Shown: positions 44,385-54,181 of the stretch, piece by piece
How the letters are laid out: each line of letters opens with the position of its first letter
Numbering within the stretch: the first letter of the stretch is position 1
From: Cutibacterium modestum
GTDB taxonomy: Bacteria > Actinomycetota > Actinomycetes > Propionibacteriales > Propionibacteriaceae
Assembly (NCBI RefSeq): GCF_008326345.1
Contig: NZ_BJEN01000003.1
Coordinates: forward strand, 124,001-188,000
DNA: 64,000 nt
Direction: 5' to 3'
Position numbers and translations under genes: made by a program
Notes under the pieces: model-generated
What the model saw: only the letters and a program-made list of their open reading frames with translations
The model's database searches: none
What the model was told of the DNA's origin: nothing

Positions 44385-45485
44385 TCACCGCCAAGCGCCA
44401 CGGAACCGTGCCGGATGCCACGGGGCATCCTCGTTGGGGACGCCGAGCTCATGGGCGGCGCGTAGCGGCCAGTTGGTGTCACGCAGTGCGGCCCGGCCCA
44501 CCATGATGGCGTCCGCGCACCCCCTAGTGAGCAGCTCCTCAGCCAACTCGCTGGTCCAAATCATCCCGACGGTGGAGGTGGGAATGCTGGCTTCGGCGCG
44601 CACTCGAGCCGCCAAATCGGCCTGGTATCCTGGCGCCACCGGGATAGGGGCGGACGAATTGCCACCCGAGGAGGCATCCACAAGGTCGACGCCAACCGAG
44701 GCGAACCGGCGCGACAGCTCAATCGAGTCCTCGACCGTCCAGCCATCGTCACGCCAGTCAGTGACCGAGAGACGGGCCAGTAGCGGCATGTCGTCGGGAA
44801 GGGCCCCGCGTACCGCTTCGGCTACCGACAGCGGCAGACGAACTCGTCCGTCATAGTCGCCTCCCCAGCTGTCGGCACGGGTATTGGATAGCGGCGAGTA
44901 GAACTGATGTAGCAAATAGCCGTGGGCGCTATGAATCTCGACGGCGTCGAATCCGGCCGCCACGGCACGCGATGCTGCAGTCCGGAAGTCGTCAATAACC
45001 TTCGAGATGCCGTCCTCATCAAGGGCAGTGACGGGCAACCCGGCATACTGCTCGCCGTCGGCAGGTGCGGTAGTTGGTCCGACGGGAATCCAGCCGCCCT
45101 TGTCGGGAGGAACCACCCCGCCATGGAAACCGGGCCACCATTTCTCTGTGGAGGCTTTCCGGCCGGCGTGGCCTAACTGGATAGCGATCCTGCCACCGAG
45201 CTCATGGACAGCATCGGTGATGGTGCACCAGGCTGCCACCTGGTCGTCACTCCATAGCCCAGTATCACAGGGGCTGATGCGGCCTTCCGGGCTTACCGCG
45301 GTGGCCTCGGCGACGATGAGGCCGAAGCCACCGACAGCGAAGGACCCGTAGTGAACAAGGTGCCAGGTGCCAGGAATCCCGTCGCGAGAGTCCACGGCGT
45401 ACTGGCACATCGGCGGTAGCCAGGCGCGGTTGCGAACCGTTAATCCACGGAGGGTGAGGGGTTGGAACAGCAGAGGTGATGTCAT
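44385..45485 (-). CDS. Old yellow enzyme family NADH:flavin oxidoreductase (YqjM/NamA type)
   Basis: 366 aa. FMN-dependent ene-reductase with a TIM-barrel: PPMCQYAVDS with the Cys typical of the YqjM (thermophilic-like) class, IQLGHAGRKAS, the His pair in EIHSAHGYLLHQFYSPLSN, RLPLSVAEAVR, and the C-terminal phosphate site IMVGRAALRDTNW. Such enzymes reduce alpha,beta-unsaturated carbonyls, often in detoxification. Stands alone between the MFS relic and the YciI-like gene; the natural substrate is unknown. Confidence 0.93.
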   Translation of the reverse strand: MTSPLLFQPLTLRGLTVRNRAWLPPMCQYAVDSRDGIPGTWHLVHYGSFAVGGFGLIVAEATAVSPEGRISPCDTGLWSDDQVAAWCTITDAVHELGGRIAIQLGHAGRKASTEKWWPGFHGGVVPPDKGGWIPVGPTTAPADGEQYAGLPVTALDEDGISKVIDDFRTAASRAVAAGFDAVEIHSAHGYLLHQFYSPLSNTRADSWGGDYDGRVRLPLSVAEAVRGALPDDMPLLARLSVTDWRDDGWTVEDSIELSRRFASVGVDLVDASSGGNSSAPIPVAPGYQADLAARVRAEASIPTSTVGMIWTSELAEELLTRGCADAIMVGRAALRDTNWPLRAAHELGVPNEDAPWHPARFRGAWR

Positions 45486-45556
45486 GACTCCATGACATCA
45501 CGCGTTTCAACCTCGACCCCTAATGGGTGATCGTCGGCCTCAGATGGTGCTCAGCC

Positions 45557-45835
45557 TCAGGCGTGGTGGTGGTAATTCGGCTTCCACTCGCGCACGGAGG
45601 TCACATGGACGGCCGCCTTGGGATAAGGGTCAGCCTCCAGCAAGCGGTCGAGGGCGTCACGGTCAGGCACAGTGTAAATGAGCACCGCTCCGCTGCCGTC
45701 GGCCAACGGGCCGGCATTGACGAGCTGGCCACGCTCGCGCATGACGTCAAGATTCTCGAGATGGGCCGGGCGCGCGGCCATGCGCTCCTCGGAATGGGCG
45801 GGATCGTAATGGGTTTCGACAATGAAAACAGCCAT
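45557..45835 (-). CDS. YciI-like protein
   Basis: 92 aa. Ferredoxin-like alpha/beta fold of the YciI/YCII family: VIVETHYDP-like start (MAVFIVETHYDP), the conserved RPAHLENLDVMRERGQLVNAGPL containing the family's His-Asp pattern, and DRLLEADPY near the end. Family members are small dimers, and some act in haloaromatic degradation; most are uncharacterised. The His-rich end (NYHHHA) is unusual but short. It precedes the old yellow enzyme gene on the same strand with a 71-base gap. Confidence 0.88.
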   Translation of the reverse strand: MAVFIVETHYDPAHSEERMAARPAHLENLDVMRERGQLVNAGPLADGSGAVLIYTVPDRDALDRLLEADPYPKAAVHVTSVREWKPNYHHHA

Positions 45836-46049
45836 GTAGGCATCCTAATCGCGTCCAGAGAGCGTGTCGTGGTGGATGTGTTGCCCCTGAGGTGATGTGC
45901 CACCGTACGTTACATGGCTAACAGTTGTGAACCAGATTGCTACACTGGTGAAAGGCCTTGTCAGAGTTACTTTGGGGTGACGATGGGGGCAAGCGTGCGT
46001 AACGCCAAGGTGCGTTCTGGGTGGTTGGGTGGCCAAGGTTTTTTCGGGT

Positions 46050-47243
46050 TCAGCCGATACTGCACCGTCCAGTCGATGCCGGAGTGGAATCGTAGATGCC
46101 CGACTTGATGAGCTGTCGAGTCTCTCGGTTGGTGAGGGCATAGCCGGTCTGTGGTTGCGAGGTGGACCGAGCGAAGATCGTCCCTGTTACCTTTCCGTCG
46201 GTGGTCAGTAGTGGACCGCCTGAGTTGCCTGGCTGCACAGTGCCGCGCAAAGACAGAATCTCGCGAACGACGTCGCTGTCGCCGTAAATGTTCTCGCCAC
46301 GAGCGGTTATTGTCCCGCGCACTCGCGCAGCTTCGGTCGTGTATGGCCCGTCGAGTGGAAATCCGGCGATGACTGTTGAGTCCCCGGTGCCTACCGATGA
46401 GGCCATAGTCAGGGAAGGGGCGTTGAGATTGGGGACAGCGAGCACGGCTAGATCGAGGTTAGGGTCGTAGGCGACGACACGCGCTTGTAGGCGGGCTCCG
46501 TCGCCACCAACCTGCACCGTCACTTGGCCAGACCCGGCGACGACATGGGCGTTGGTGACAACGCGGTGTCGTGAGCTAACCCATCCGGTGCCCTCGGAGG
46601 CCCGATCGCATTGGCGCGCCAGTGACCTCACCTTGACGATGGACCTTGCCGCTTGCCGTACTCCAGAGCTACTCGTCGCGGAATCGTCAGGGACATCGCC
46701 GGGAAGGCGGGGATCCTGGCCGGTAAAGACTTTCGGGAAGGTATCGGCCACCTGACCGACAAGCCGTGCCGCTCCGCGGTTGATCTGGGGTGGAACCGCG
46801 CGGTTGGCGGTGTTAATGACAGCTGATTCGTCGATGGCCTGGGTCCATCGGGGAGGCAGGATTGGGGCTAAAGCCGTCGCTCCCACCGTCACTACCAGGG
46901 CGGTAGCGGCCGCAGACAGCAACGCGCCGCCAATCCGGTCAAGGGTCCCTAACCCTGCTGCCTCAGAGGCATGGCGTATTCGGCGGGCGAGTCCAACACA
47001 GAAGCCATGAAGAATTTCTGCGATGACGAGGACAACACCGATGCGCAGGGCTCCGGTGGCAAACCATGACGATGACTCGCTGGTGATCCGGGGCACGATT
47101 TCTCCCGATGCCCACAGCCCCACCCAGACTCCGCCAATCAAACCGAGGAGGCTGACGAGCCCGACAATCGCGCCCCGGGCCCATCCGCATAAGGCACGGA
47201 GGATGAGGATCACCGCGAGGATGATGTCGAGGGTGTGCGCCAT
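46050..47243 (-). CDS. Membrane-anchored trypsin-like serine protease with CvpA domain (MarP-like)
   Basis: 397 aa from ATG 47243 behind GGGAG. Four N-terminal membrane helices form a CvpA-type domain (LDIILAVILILRALCGWARGAIVGLVS). A linker leads to an extracytoplasmic chymotrypsin-fold protease with His in VVTNAHVVAG, Asp in NLDLAVL and Ser in QPGNSGGPLL. In Mycobacterium tuberculosis, MarP of this layout is required for acid resistance and cleaves a peptidoglycan hydrolase. Two Cys (ARQCDRAS and the C-terminal GRCSIG) could form the regulatory disulfide known there; this is inference. Confidence 0.92.
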   Translation of the reverse strand: MAHTLDIILAVILILRALCGWARGAIVGLVSLLGLIGGVWVGLWASGEIVPRITSESSSWFATGALRIGVVLVIAEILHGFCVGLARRIRHASEAAGLGTLDRIGGALLSAAATALVVTVGATALAPILPPRWTQAIDESAVINTANRAVPPQINRGAARLVGQVADTFPKVFTGQDPRLPGDVPDDSATSSSGVRQAARSIVKVRSLARQCDRASEGTGWVSSRHRVVTNAHVVAGSGQVTVQVGGDGARLQARVVAYDPNLDLAVLAVPNLNAPSLTMASSVGTGDSTVIAGFPLDGPYTTEAARVRGTITARGENIYGDSDVVREILSLRGTVQPGNSGGPLLTTDGKVTGTIFARSTSQPQTGYALTNRETRQLIKSGIYDSTPASTGRCSIG

Positions 47244-47386
47244 GGCTCTCCCATCAGGGGTGGGTGGATGAATCGACAGCATCTCAATGGTGCCCGTGAG
47301 GCGGCGTTGAGCCAATGTTGAACTCGCCTGTGAGACCAAAACGCATTCGACTTCTCGGAACTCGCGGTTATTGGTAGCTTGACGTC

Positions 47387-47980
47387 ATGGGTCAGCACGG
47401 TGGCGAGAATAATGACATGAACGCGGATTCCTTCCACGACGATCTCGTCATTCTGCTCGATGACGACGGCAACCACATCGGAACCGCTCCCTGGGCGACC
47501 GTCCATAGCCAACATACTCCGAGGCACCTCGCCTTCTCATGCCACGTCCTTGACGCTGGAGGCCGGGTACTTTTGACCCGGCGAGCCTTGACGAAGGTGG
47601 CTTGGCCAGGAGTGTGGACCAACACCTGTTGTGGGCATCCGCGCGTGGGAGAGACGACCATTGATGCCGCTGTGCGCCGCACCCATCAGGAGCTCGGACT
47701 CGACCTTGATCCGCGTCGAATGCGCGTCGTGCTGCCGGATTTCTCCTACCGCGCCACCGATGCCGGAGGCATTGTTGAAGATGAGTTCTGCCCGGTGGTT
47801 GTTGCCCGGTTGTTCCTGCCAGAAGAGCTCGTCGAGCTCAACCCAGATCCTGACGAGGTGGAAGAGGTCACCTGGGTTGGTTGGCAGGACATGTACGACT
47901 TGGCCCAGGCGGTACCGGCCTTGCTGAGCCCCCGGGCTGTTGAACAGATATTGGAGTTTGGGCCCTATCTTCCGCGCTGA
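47387..47980 (+). CDS. idi: Isopentenyl-diphosphate delta-isomerase, type 1
   Basis: 197 aa (ATG 47387; ATG 47417 is also possible). Nudix-fold enzyme interconverting IPP and DMAPP for isoprenoid synthesis. Active-site Cys in TNTCCGHP, a Nudix box variant VGETTIDAAVRRTHQELGLDL, and the catalytic Glu region IVEDEFCPV are all present. Length matches bacterial Idi. Monocistronic in this context. Confidence 0.95.
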   Translation: MGQHGGENNDMNADSFHDDLVILLDDDGNHIGTAPWATVHSQHTPRHLAFSCHVLDAGGRVLLTRRALTKVAWPGVWTNTCCGHPRVGETTIDAAVRRTHQELGLDLDPRRMRVVLPDFSYRATDAGGIVEDEFCPVVVARLFLPEELVELNPDPDEVEEVTWVGWQDMYDLAQAVPALLSPRAVEQILEFGPYLPR

Positions 47981-47986
47981 TCGTCG

Positions 47987-48454
47987 CTACACCGAGGTGA
48001 GGATGTCGTCATGATCTGGCCAGGCAACCGGCATTGACGCTGACATGTGGCAGACCACCAGTTGTCCAGAAGAGTTTACGTCGATGAGACCACTGATTGA
48101 GCTGGCTGCCGCCAGGTGCCCATGACGATCCCGGACAACCGCCCCGACGGGCCCGTCTCCGGTCATGATGGCGGAATCGGTTTCGACGGTCTCGTTTGCG
48201 GTGAGGACCCCACCTCGCCTGACGTTGAACAGCGGGTCATCCTCCATCGTCATGGCGGCTGCGATGGCGGTGTTACAAGCACTAACGACGAGGGCTTGCT
48301 GCCCGGCGGGAAAAGCCTGACGCAGGGAGCAGCGGGACTTCGCAGCTTCCTCTCCGGTGCGTGATGGGACGTTTCCAGCCCCACCGTGGATGACGAAGGC
48401 AGGGTCGATCTGGTCGACGATGTGACTGGTCATACCTAGATCGTAAAAGCTCAC
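47987..48454 (-). pseudogene. Isoaspartyl peptidase/L-asparaginase (type 2, Ntn-hydrolase) relic
   Basis: The start matches the family well (FVIHGGAGNVPSRTGEEA, AGQQALVVSACNTAIAAAMTMEDDPLFNVRRGGVLT, ETDSAIMTGDG), then jumps to the region before the catalytic Thr (VGAVVRDRHGHLAAASS) but with SSISG in place of TSTGG, and then to the C-terminus (LIDVNSSGQLVVCHMSASM). It totals 155 aa against about 300 in working enzymes, with the middle and the nucleophile gone. It is an open frame but cannot be a functional autoproteolytic asparaginase. Confidence 0.8.
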
Positions 48455-48537
48455 GGTTTGACGTCATGAAAGATGTGTCCACCGGTGCTGGCTCCGCCTG
48501 TGGGAACGACATCAATGTGTTTTCCCCAGCCACACTG

Positions 48538-48564
48538 GTTTTCCACAGGCTTTTTGTGGAAAAC
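48538..48564 (-). terminator. Hairpin after the histidine kinase gene
   Basis: GTTTTCCAC/GTGGAAAAC, a 9-bp stem with a loop ending in five T on the + strand. Situated about 20 bases past the stop of the minus-strand kinase gene. The arms resemble DnaA boxes, probably by chance. Confidence 0.55.
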
Positions 48565-48583
48565 TCGCCAACCGTGGTCGCGA

Positions 48584-50014
48584 TCATGAGGACGCCGGCG
48601 GTTCTTCCGTCGGAGGTTCTGCCCGCGGCAAGGACATTGTGAACATGGCGCCGCCGCTGGGGGCGCGTGACGCTTTGATCCAGCCCTGATGGCTGGTGAC
48701 GGTGTGCGCCACAATCGATAGACCGAGGCCGGTTCCGGGAGTGTTGCGGGCGCGGTCAGAGCGGTAGAACCGGTCGAAGATGTGAGGCAGATCGGCTTCC
48801 GCGATGCCAGGTCCCTCGTCACTGACGACGACGGTGTCGCCCTCCATAGTCACCGTCACGGTGCCGCCGGCAGGGGAGAACTTCACCGCATTATCGAGCA
48901 AGTTGGTGACAGCTCGCTCCAAGGTGGCCTCGTCGCCAAGCACCAGATGGGGTTCCAAATGGACGTCGAATTCCAGGTTCGGGCCGCGCCGTCGTCCCCT
49001 CTCGACGGCTTTGGATACCGCATCTGACAAGTCAAAATATTCTGGACGCGGGGGAGGAGCGTCCTCACGAGAGAGCTGTACGAGGTCGCCGATGAGGCTG
49101 GAGAACTCACCGAGCTGGGCGGCGACGTCGTCAAGGATCTCTCCGTGTGCTTCGTCTGGGAGCATGTGGCTCTTTTGGTTAGCCATGAGCAACTCAACGT
49201 TAGTGCGCATCGAGGTCAAGGGGGTTCGCAACTCATGGGAAGCGTCAGCGATGAGCTGCTTTTGGCGTTCCCGGGAGTTCGACAGCGACGACAGCATGTT
49301 GTTGAAGGAGACAGCAAGATCGCCGAGTTCGTCATGGGAGTGGACCCGGATGGGTGTTAAATCTTCGGTGGTGGTGACGTGGTGAACAGCTCGCGAGAGG
49401 TCGCGCAAGGGGCTGGTCGCAGAGTTGCCTGCCACATATCCGGCGATGGCGGTGAGCACGATGCCCACGATTCCGGTGCCGACGAGAACGATCCACAGCG
49501 ACCCTAGGGTGGCCCGGGTCCCAGCGAGATCCTGGCCTGTGACGAGGGCATAGTGGACACCATCTGAGGTGAAGGGGATCGCGACGATGCGCACCGGAAC
49601 GCCGCGGGAGTCAATGACGGTGTGAGCCTTGACCCCAATTCCGGTGCGGGCAACTGCGAGTTCTTGGGGTCCCGTGGTGACGGTAACCTCAGTTCCAGGG
49701 GCCGTGGTTATGTGGCCGTCGGCGCGTACCAGGATGAGGGTGGTGTTCGTGGCGGCCAGGGAACTGGCTTCCAACCCACCGAGGTTTTGAGGGTCGGCGG
49801 CGACACTTGGCGAGATGGTGGTTGCCATCCGGGTGAGTTGCTCGTCAAGCTCGCTATACAGCGAGATGCGAGTCATGAGCCACGCCGACAAGGAGGTCAA
49901 AGCGACCGCGACGACAACGGACGTCGATACTAGGAGGCTGACCCGGCGTCCCATGGTCATGCGCAGGGGGCGCGGACGCCAATCGAGCAGCCTCCGCCAC
50001 CAGCGACGGATCAC
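48584..50014 (-). CDS. Two-component sensor histidine kinase (MprB-like)
   Basis: 476 aa, start overlapping the regulator's stop (ATGA). Two membrane helices (about residues 27-50 and 172-195) flank an extracytoplasmic sensor region; then a HAMP domain, HisKA with phospho-acceptor His260 in SHELRTPL, and an ATPase domain with [10 protein letters not shown] (N box), [10 protein letters not shown] (G1) and GTGLGLSIV (G2). In mycobacteria MprAB senses envelope stress. The domain order and pairing fit, though orthology is not proven. Confidence 0.92.
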   Translation of the reverse strand: MIRRWWRRLLDWRPRPLRMTMGRRVSLLVSTSVVVAVALTSLSAWLMTRISLYSELDEQLTRMATTISPSVAADPQNLGGLEASSLAATNTTLILVRADGHITTAPGTEVTVTTGPQELAVARTGIGVKAHTVIDSRGVPVRIVAIPFTSDGVHYALVTGQDLAGTRATLGSLWIVLVGTGIVGIVLTAIAGYVAGNSATSPLRDLSRAVHHVTTTEDLTPIRVHSHDELGDLAVSFNNMLSSLSNSRERQKQLIADASHELRTPLTSMRTNVELLMANQKSHMLPDEAHGEILDDVAAQLGEFSSLIGDLVQLSREDAPPPRPEYFDLSDAVSKAVERGRRRGPNLEFDVHLEPHLVLGDEATLERAVTNLLDNAVKFSPAGGTVTVTMEGDTVVVSDEGPGIAEADLPHIFDRFYRSDRARNTPGTGLGLSIVAHTVTSHQGWIKASRAPSGGAMFTMSLPRAEPPTEEPPASS

Positions 50015-50709
50015 GAATTTGCTTCCCGCAGCACGTACCCGACGCCGCGAACGGTGTGGATGAGACGCGGCTCACCATCGTGCTCGGTCTTGCGGCGCAA
50101 ATATCCGATGTACACCTCAAGGGAATTCGCGGTGGTCGGGAAGTCGAATCCCCACACCTCATGTAGCAGCCACGATCGCTCCAGCACTTTTTCCGGGTTT
50201 TGTAGGAAAACGGCTAGTAGGGCGAATTCGGTACGCGTCAAACTGATGCGACGGTTCCCGCGGGTGACCTCGCGGCTGCCTGGATCAAGGGTGAGGTCAG
50301 CGAAGGAGAGTTGTTCAGGGGCCTCGTCCTGCTCTGGCTCGGGACGGGAACGACGAGTGAGGGCGCGTAGTCGAGCGAGAAGTTCGTCGAGGGCGAAGGG
50401 CTTGACCATGTAGTCGTCGGCGCCAGCGTCGAGGCCGTCAACGCGGTCGTCGACAGCATCGCGGGCGGTGAGGACGAGGATCGGGACGTCGTTGCCGTTG
50501 CTGCGCAGCATCCGGGTGGCTTCCAAGCCATCTAGACGCGGCATCATGACGTCCATAATGACGGCGTCGGGGTGAGTTCCGGATAGATGGGCGAGAGCCT
50601 CGACGCCGTCGGCGGCGCTATCGACCTCGTAGCCGCTGTACTGCAGGGATCGGGCGAGGGATTCTCGTACCGCGCGATCATCGTCAACGACAAGAATGTG
50701 CATGCTCAT
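50011..50709 (-). CDS. OmpR/PhoB-family response regulator (MprA-like)
   Basis: 232 aa. Receiver domain with the acidic pocket VVDDD and phospho-acceptor Asp53 in VIMDVMMP, Thr in VLTARD, Lys in [11 protein letters not shown]-terminal winged helix ending [15 protein letters not shown]. Its start overlaps the stop of the upstream S51 peptidase gene, and its stop overlaps the kinase start, so all three are probably one transcript. It should bind DNA near its targets once phosphorylated. Confidence 0.94.
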   Translation of the reverse strand: MSMHILVVDDDRAVRESLARSLQYSGYEVDSAADGVEALAHLSGTHPDAVIMDVMMPRLDGLEATRMLRSNGNDVPILVLTARDAVDDRVDGLDAGADDYMVKPFALDELLARLRALTRRSRPEPEQDEAPEQLSFADLTLDPGSREVTRGNRRISLTRTEFALLAVFLQNPEKVLERSWLLHEVWGFDFPTTANSLEVYIGYLRRKTEHDGEPRLIHTVRGVGYVLREANS

Positions 50710-51800
50710 GGCTTGACGTCCTCCGTCGGGGGCTGTGCGGTGGGATCGGCATCCGAGAGGGGATCGGGTTCCGGGCCTGCCGTCGGGGTCGGATCCGCGG
50801 CAGCCTGGGGGTTGGCTGCGGAGGCAGGTGCGTCCTCGGGGGTGGCGGAGCCCTCGGAGGTCTTGGTCTCGTCATCAGCAGACTTGGACTTCCGCGCGCG
50901 ACGTCTCTCCTCGGCACGCTGCCGGGCTGCCTTCGCGCGCTCCTCCTTGTCGTGGGCGGCACGGGTCGCCGCCGCCACCTTTGCCAGACCGTCGAAGCGG
51001 GGCTTGTGCGGGGCTGGAGCCGTTTCCGGGGTGACGGAGCGCTGGGAGCGGACGAGAACTCCGTTGACCTCGCGGGTGAACCAGCGAACCAGGCCACGTC
51101 CCATCACCTCGGTGTGGCCGGTCGAGGCGTCGATGCGCAGGCAGGTGGCCTCGTCGACGGCAACGGCACTGGAAAGCAGGCCGGACTCGACGGCCGATAT
51201 GATGAGGCCGTCGCCGGAAAGGGTGTCGTTGTGGGTGGAGATGGTCAGGCTGACCAGGCCAAGGCCCTCGACGAAGGTGACCTCGTCGAAGCCCTCAGCA
51301 CCTGTCTGCTGGCCGACCTGGCGTCCCTGCAGCTTCCAGCCTCCTGCCAGAGCGGTGACACACGGGGCCATCGCACCGGCCGAGAAGCCGAGCCACGGAG
51401 CACCGCCGCGCACCAGCATCGAGAGCTGCTCGGCGGCCGGTGCAAGACCGTTGATGTAACTGGGGACGGCACCGCCGCCGACGATGATGCCGGCAAGGGC
51501 GTCGAGATTGTCGGGGGGCTGGAAGGACTCGTCCTCTGCCCACAGCGGGGTGGCCGGGTCGCCCATCATCGGGGCGGTACCCGGGCCGTCTAGGTAGATG
51601 GTGAGGATGTTCGCGTCAACCCACCGGGAGGCGACGATGCGCGTCAATTCGGCGGCGTGGTCGGCGGACTCGGAGGGCGGACCAGCCACGACCACCGCAA
51701 TCGGAGCGTCAGCATTGTGATGGCGGGCCTGGGAGACGAACTCGTCGTAGACCTCCACCAGTGAGTCGTCGTACCCTCCGCCGACCAAGAACAAACTCAT
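50706..51800 (-). CDS. Peptidase S51 (cyanophycinase-like) with long Ala/Pro/Glu-rich tail
   Basis: 364 aa. Class I glutamine-amidotransferase-like fold of family S51: [11 protein letters not shown] at the start, [15 protein letters not shown], the nucleophile motif LGFSAGAM (Ser140) and a later [14 protein letters not shown]. The family includes cyanophycinase and alpha-aspartyl dipeptidase. The last about 110 residues are a basic helical stretch ([22 protein letters not shown]) followed by Ala/Pro/Asp/Glu-rich low complexity, unusual for the family. The stop overlaps the response regulator start, which links this enzyme to the envelope-stress system. Confidence 0.8.
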   Translation of the reverse strand: MSLFLVGGGYDDSLVEVYDEFVSQARHHNADAPIAVVVAGPPSESADHAAELTRIVASRWVDANILTIYLDGPGTAPMMGDPATPLWAEDESFQPPDNLDALAGIIVGGGAVPSYINGLAPAAEQLSMLVRGGAPWLGFSAGAMAPCVTALAGGWKLQGRQVGQQTGAEGFDEVTFVEGLGLVSLTISTHNDTLSGDGLIISAVESGLLSSAVAVDEATCLRIDASTGHTEVMGRGLVRWFTREVNGVLVRSQRSVTPETAPAPHKPRFDGLAKVAAATRAAHDKEERAKAARQRAEERRRARKSKSADDETKTSEGSATPEDAPASAANPQAAADPTPTAGPEPDPLSDADPTAQPPTEDVKP

Positions 51801-51863
51801 GGGAACAGCCTATAGTGCCGCAACGATTGGTCTCGGGGGACCAGCGCCATGGCGGGGAACTGA

Positions 51864-52340
51864 TCAGGCCAGTGAGCGCACCTCGTCAACGATTCCGGGC
51901 ATTGCGGCCTCGATGGCGTCGAGGGTGTCCTCGAACCCGTCGGCCGAGCCATACCAGGGGTCCGGCAGGGAGGTGCCAGGGGTGCATTTGGGGTCGTAGT
52001 CGCGGATGAGACGGAGGTTGTCGGCGTCGGGGGCCATCCGCTTCATCATCTGGATGTGGCGCGGCTCGGCGGCTATGACGAGGTCGGCGGACATGATCTC
52101 GGACTCGTCGATCTGGTGAGCGTTGTGGCCCGAGCAGGGGTATCCGTGGGACTTCAGGACGGACCTGGCTCGCGAATCCATCGGGCCGCCGTGCTCCTCA
52201 TCGCTGACACCGGCGCTGGTGATGCGGGCGTCCAGGCCTTCGTCGGAGAAGACTTTCCTGGCGACGAATTCGGCCATCGGGGAACGACAGATGTTTCCCC
52301 AGCACACGAAAATGACGGAGGAAGTGTTCTGGTTGCTCAC
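51864..52340 (-). CDS. Low-molecular-weight protein tyrosine phosphatase
   Basis: 158 aa. Active-site loop CWGNICRS (nucleophile Cys13, Arg19) at the N-terminus, and general-acid Asp in PDPWYG. Length matches LMW-PTPs such as mycobacterial PtpA. It dephosphorylates phosphotyrosine in bacterial proteins or, if exported, in host proteins; no signal peptide is present. Confidence 0.93.
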   Translation of the reverse strand: MSNQNTSSVIFVCWGNICRSPMAEFVARKVFSDEGLDARITSAGVSDEEHGGPMDSRARSVLKSHGYPCSGHNAHQIDESEIMSADLVIAAEPRHIQMMKRMAPDADNLRLIRDYDPKCTPGTSLPDPWYGSADGFEDTLDAIEAAMPGIVDEVRSLA

Positions 52341-52627
52341 AGGGGGTTCCTCCCATGGTCGGTGGGTCCAGTCTGCCTGGTGTGGGGAGGGCCTTGCCAG
52401 GGTTCATACTTGCGGCGAACTACACGGAGCTGTCAAGAAATGCCCCGATTCGGCGATGTGAACGTCAACAGCGAGATTTCTTGGCAGCTTTGGACGACGG
52501 ACAAGAGATATCGACGTCTTTTGACTTGAACCCGAGTAAGAAGCGTCACAACTTCGCTATTCGCAGGTGGACCACCTTCACAACCAACGACTTCACCTAT
52601 CACTCCCCCGGGCACCGACGGAACTCA

Positions 52628-52946
52628 CCTGAATGTTGCCGTCGGCGGACAGGGCCCCGCAATGGTCCTATTCCACGGTTTCCCGCAGACGTACTACATG
52701 AGGCGACACGTTGCCCGGCGGCTCGACGGTTCACGGTGATCGTCCCGACCTGCGGGGCTATGGGCGCAGTGACAAATCGCCCTCGAGATGGACACGACCG
52801 ACCGCGAATGCGGGGCTCAGCTGGCCATGCCCGTTGGGGTCATCTCCCAGGACTGGGCCACGCAACTCGGCTTCGACGCGGCGGCACCCTGGCGCACCGG
52901 AGCACTCGACTTCACCCACCAAGCCACTGCCAGTGGCCACTTCATC
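52628..52946 (+). pseudogene. Alpha/beta hydrolase (haloacetate dehalogenase-like) relic
   Basis: Pieces in several frames: LNVAVGGQGPAMVLFHGFPQTYYMRRHVARRL (oxyanion HG) at about 52628-52735, then DRPDLRGYGRSDKSP in another frame to about 52790, then a jump to the C-terminal piece MPVGVISQDWATQLGFDAAAPWRTGALDF...ASGHF, ending near 52946 at the conserved GHF. The nucleophile region and the lid are missing. The order matches haloacetate dehalogenase-type hydrolases, and about two thirds of the gene is lost. The 3' end runs directly into an IS481 fragment. Confidence 0.72.
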
Positions 52947-53092
52947 AACGCCCGCTGCTACACCTCCGAAACCGAACGACGCAGCGTGCTGGACTCTGGC
53001 TCCACCACGACAACCAATACCGCCCGAACCCTTCTGGGCAACGACGTCGAACGCCTCTCGACGCTGCACCGACTGGACGCGTTCACAGTCTG
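52947..53092 (+). mobile_element. IS481-family transposase C-terminal fragment (copy 1)
   Basis: Translates ARCYTSETERR, then in another frame LWLHHDNQYRPNPSGQ, matching ARCYTSEAERLG and WLHYYNHHRPHPACGNQ in the longer fragment at 58450-58790. Only about 45 codons of the end of the transposase remain, with a frameshift. It abuts the alpha/beta hydrolase relic. Confidence 0.7.
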
Positions 53093-53265
53093 AACGGTCA
53101 CGGCTGTGAACTCTCGTGTGCCACAAATGATCCACCAAGTGGACGACCCGTGGGGCGAATCCGTCGCGGACCAAGCCCTGGACGACACGTCAATAGGGGA
53201 GAAGAAGACCGGGCTCACGGGCAAGGCGAGCCAGTCTCCTTCTACGGAAGTCCCGGGAGGGTGGG

Positions 53266-54081
53266 TCAGTTGGTACGCAGCTTCCCATCAGCCGGCCCCC
53301 GGTCCAGAGCGGCCTGGAAAGCGAGGTCCAGAGCCTTCACCTCGTCGTCGACCTGTTTGACGGTGGTGGCGGGATTGAACCACACACTGGTTGCGTGGGT
53401 GAGCGCCTTGTTGATCGCTTTGTACCCCTCTGCGTTCTTGCCGAGGAGGTACTTGTCACGGTTGATCCGTGTCTGCCAGATCTTCGTGTTGAGGCGGTTC
53501 TTGACGTACACGGTCGCCGCATCGGTGGGCTTGAGGTCGCGGTAGGCCGCGACCTTCGCGTACGTGGACAGCACGTCGGCCTTGCTCTCGGCCAACTGCG
53601 CTGCGGTGCTGGTTGGGTTGATCGTGCGGATCAGGGCGCGTGTGATCGAGAAGCCCAGCTCGACGTGAGCAGCCTCCACCTTGTTGACCAGGTTATGGTT
53701 GGCCTGCTGGATGGTCTTCACGCTGGTGGTCAGCAGGTCGACACGAGCCGGGATGGTGGACAGGTCCACCGGCGGCACCTTGCCGGCAATGATCGACTCG
53801 ATCGCGGTGCGCAGTTCGAAGGCCGTGTCGAGGAGCTTGCGGATCTCCTCGCCGTAGTTGACCTTCGGAGCCTCGCTTGCGGGAACCTGCGCCTGGGGAA
53901 TCTTATGCAGCTCGGCGATGCGGGCATTGACCTGCGCGAGCGCCTGCTCGGCGTCGACCTGGGCATGCTGGCGCGCAGCAGACTGGCTCACCGGAGCTAG
54001 CGCCGCCACGGCGACCGCGGGCGCCACCGGTGCAAGCACTGCGCCGGTCAAAATCGGGATGATAAGAGCCGAACGTTTCAT
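53266..54081 (-). CDS. CAMP factor (secreted pore-forming co-hemolysin)
   Basis: 271 aa from ATG 54081 behind GAGGAGGATTC. Signal peptide (about residues 1-30), then an all-helical CAMP domain: NARIAELHKIPQAQVPASEAPKVNYGEEIRKLLDTAFELRTAIESI, AAHVELGFSITRALIRTINPTSTAAQL, KNRLNTKIWQTRINRDKYLLGKNAEGYKAINKALTHATSVWFNP. CAMP factors synergise with sphingomyelinase to lyse membranes, and C. acnes is known to carry several paralogues. It lies beside endoglycoceramidase and lipase genes, all secreted. It is flanked by relics on both sides but looks intact. Confidence 0.93.
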   Translation of the reverse strand: MKRSALIIPILTGAVLAPVAPAVAVAALAPVSQSAARQHAQVDAEQALAQVNARIAELHKIPQAQVPASEAPKVNYGEEIRKLLDTAFELRTAIESIIAGKVPPVDLSTIPARVDLLTTSVKTIQQANHNLVNKVEAAHVELGFSITRALIRTINPTSTAAQLAESKADVLSTYAKVAAYRDLKPTDAATVYVKNRLNTKIWQTRINRDKYLLGKNAEGYKAINKALTHATSVWFNPATTVKQVDDEVKALDLAFQAALDRGPADGKLRTN

Positions 54082-54181
54082 GGGAATCCTCCTCGAGGGA
54101 TGTGGAACAGCCATTGGGGCCGATCAGTGACTATCAAAGTCCTTCTCTCGTCAGAACCCCTTACTAACCTCCTCGCCACGA

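Noticed and set aside
48538..48564. TTTTCCACA/TGTGGAAAA arms resembling a pair of DnaA boxes, possibly an origin
   Set aside because: Each arm differs from the TTATCCACA consensus, there is only one pair, no dnaA/dnaN/gyrB neighbours, and the position just after a gene stop fits a terminator.
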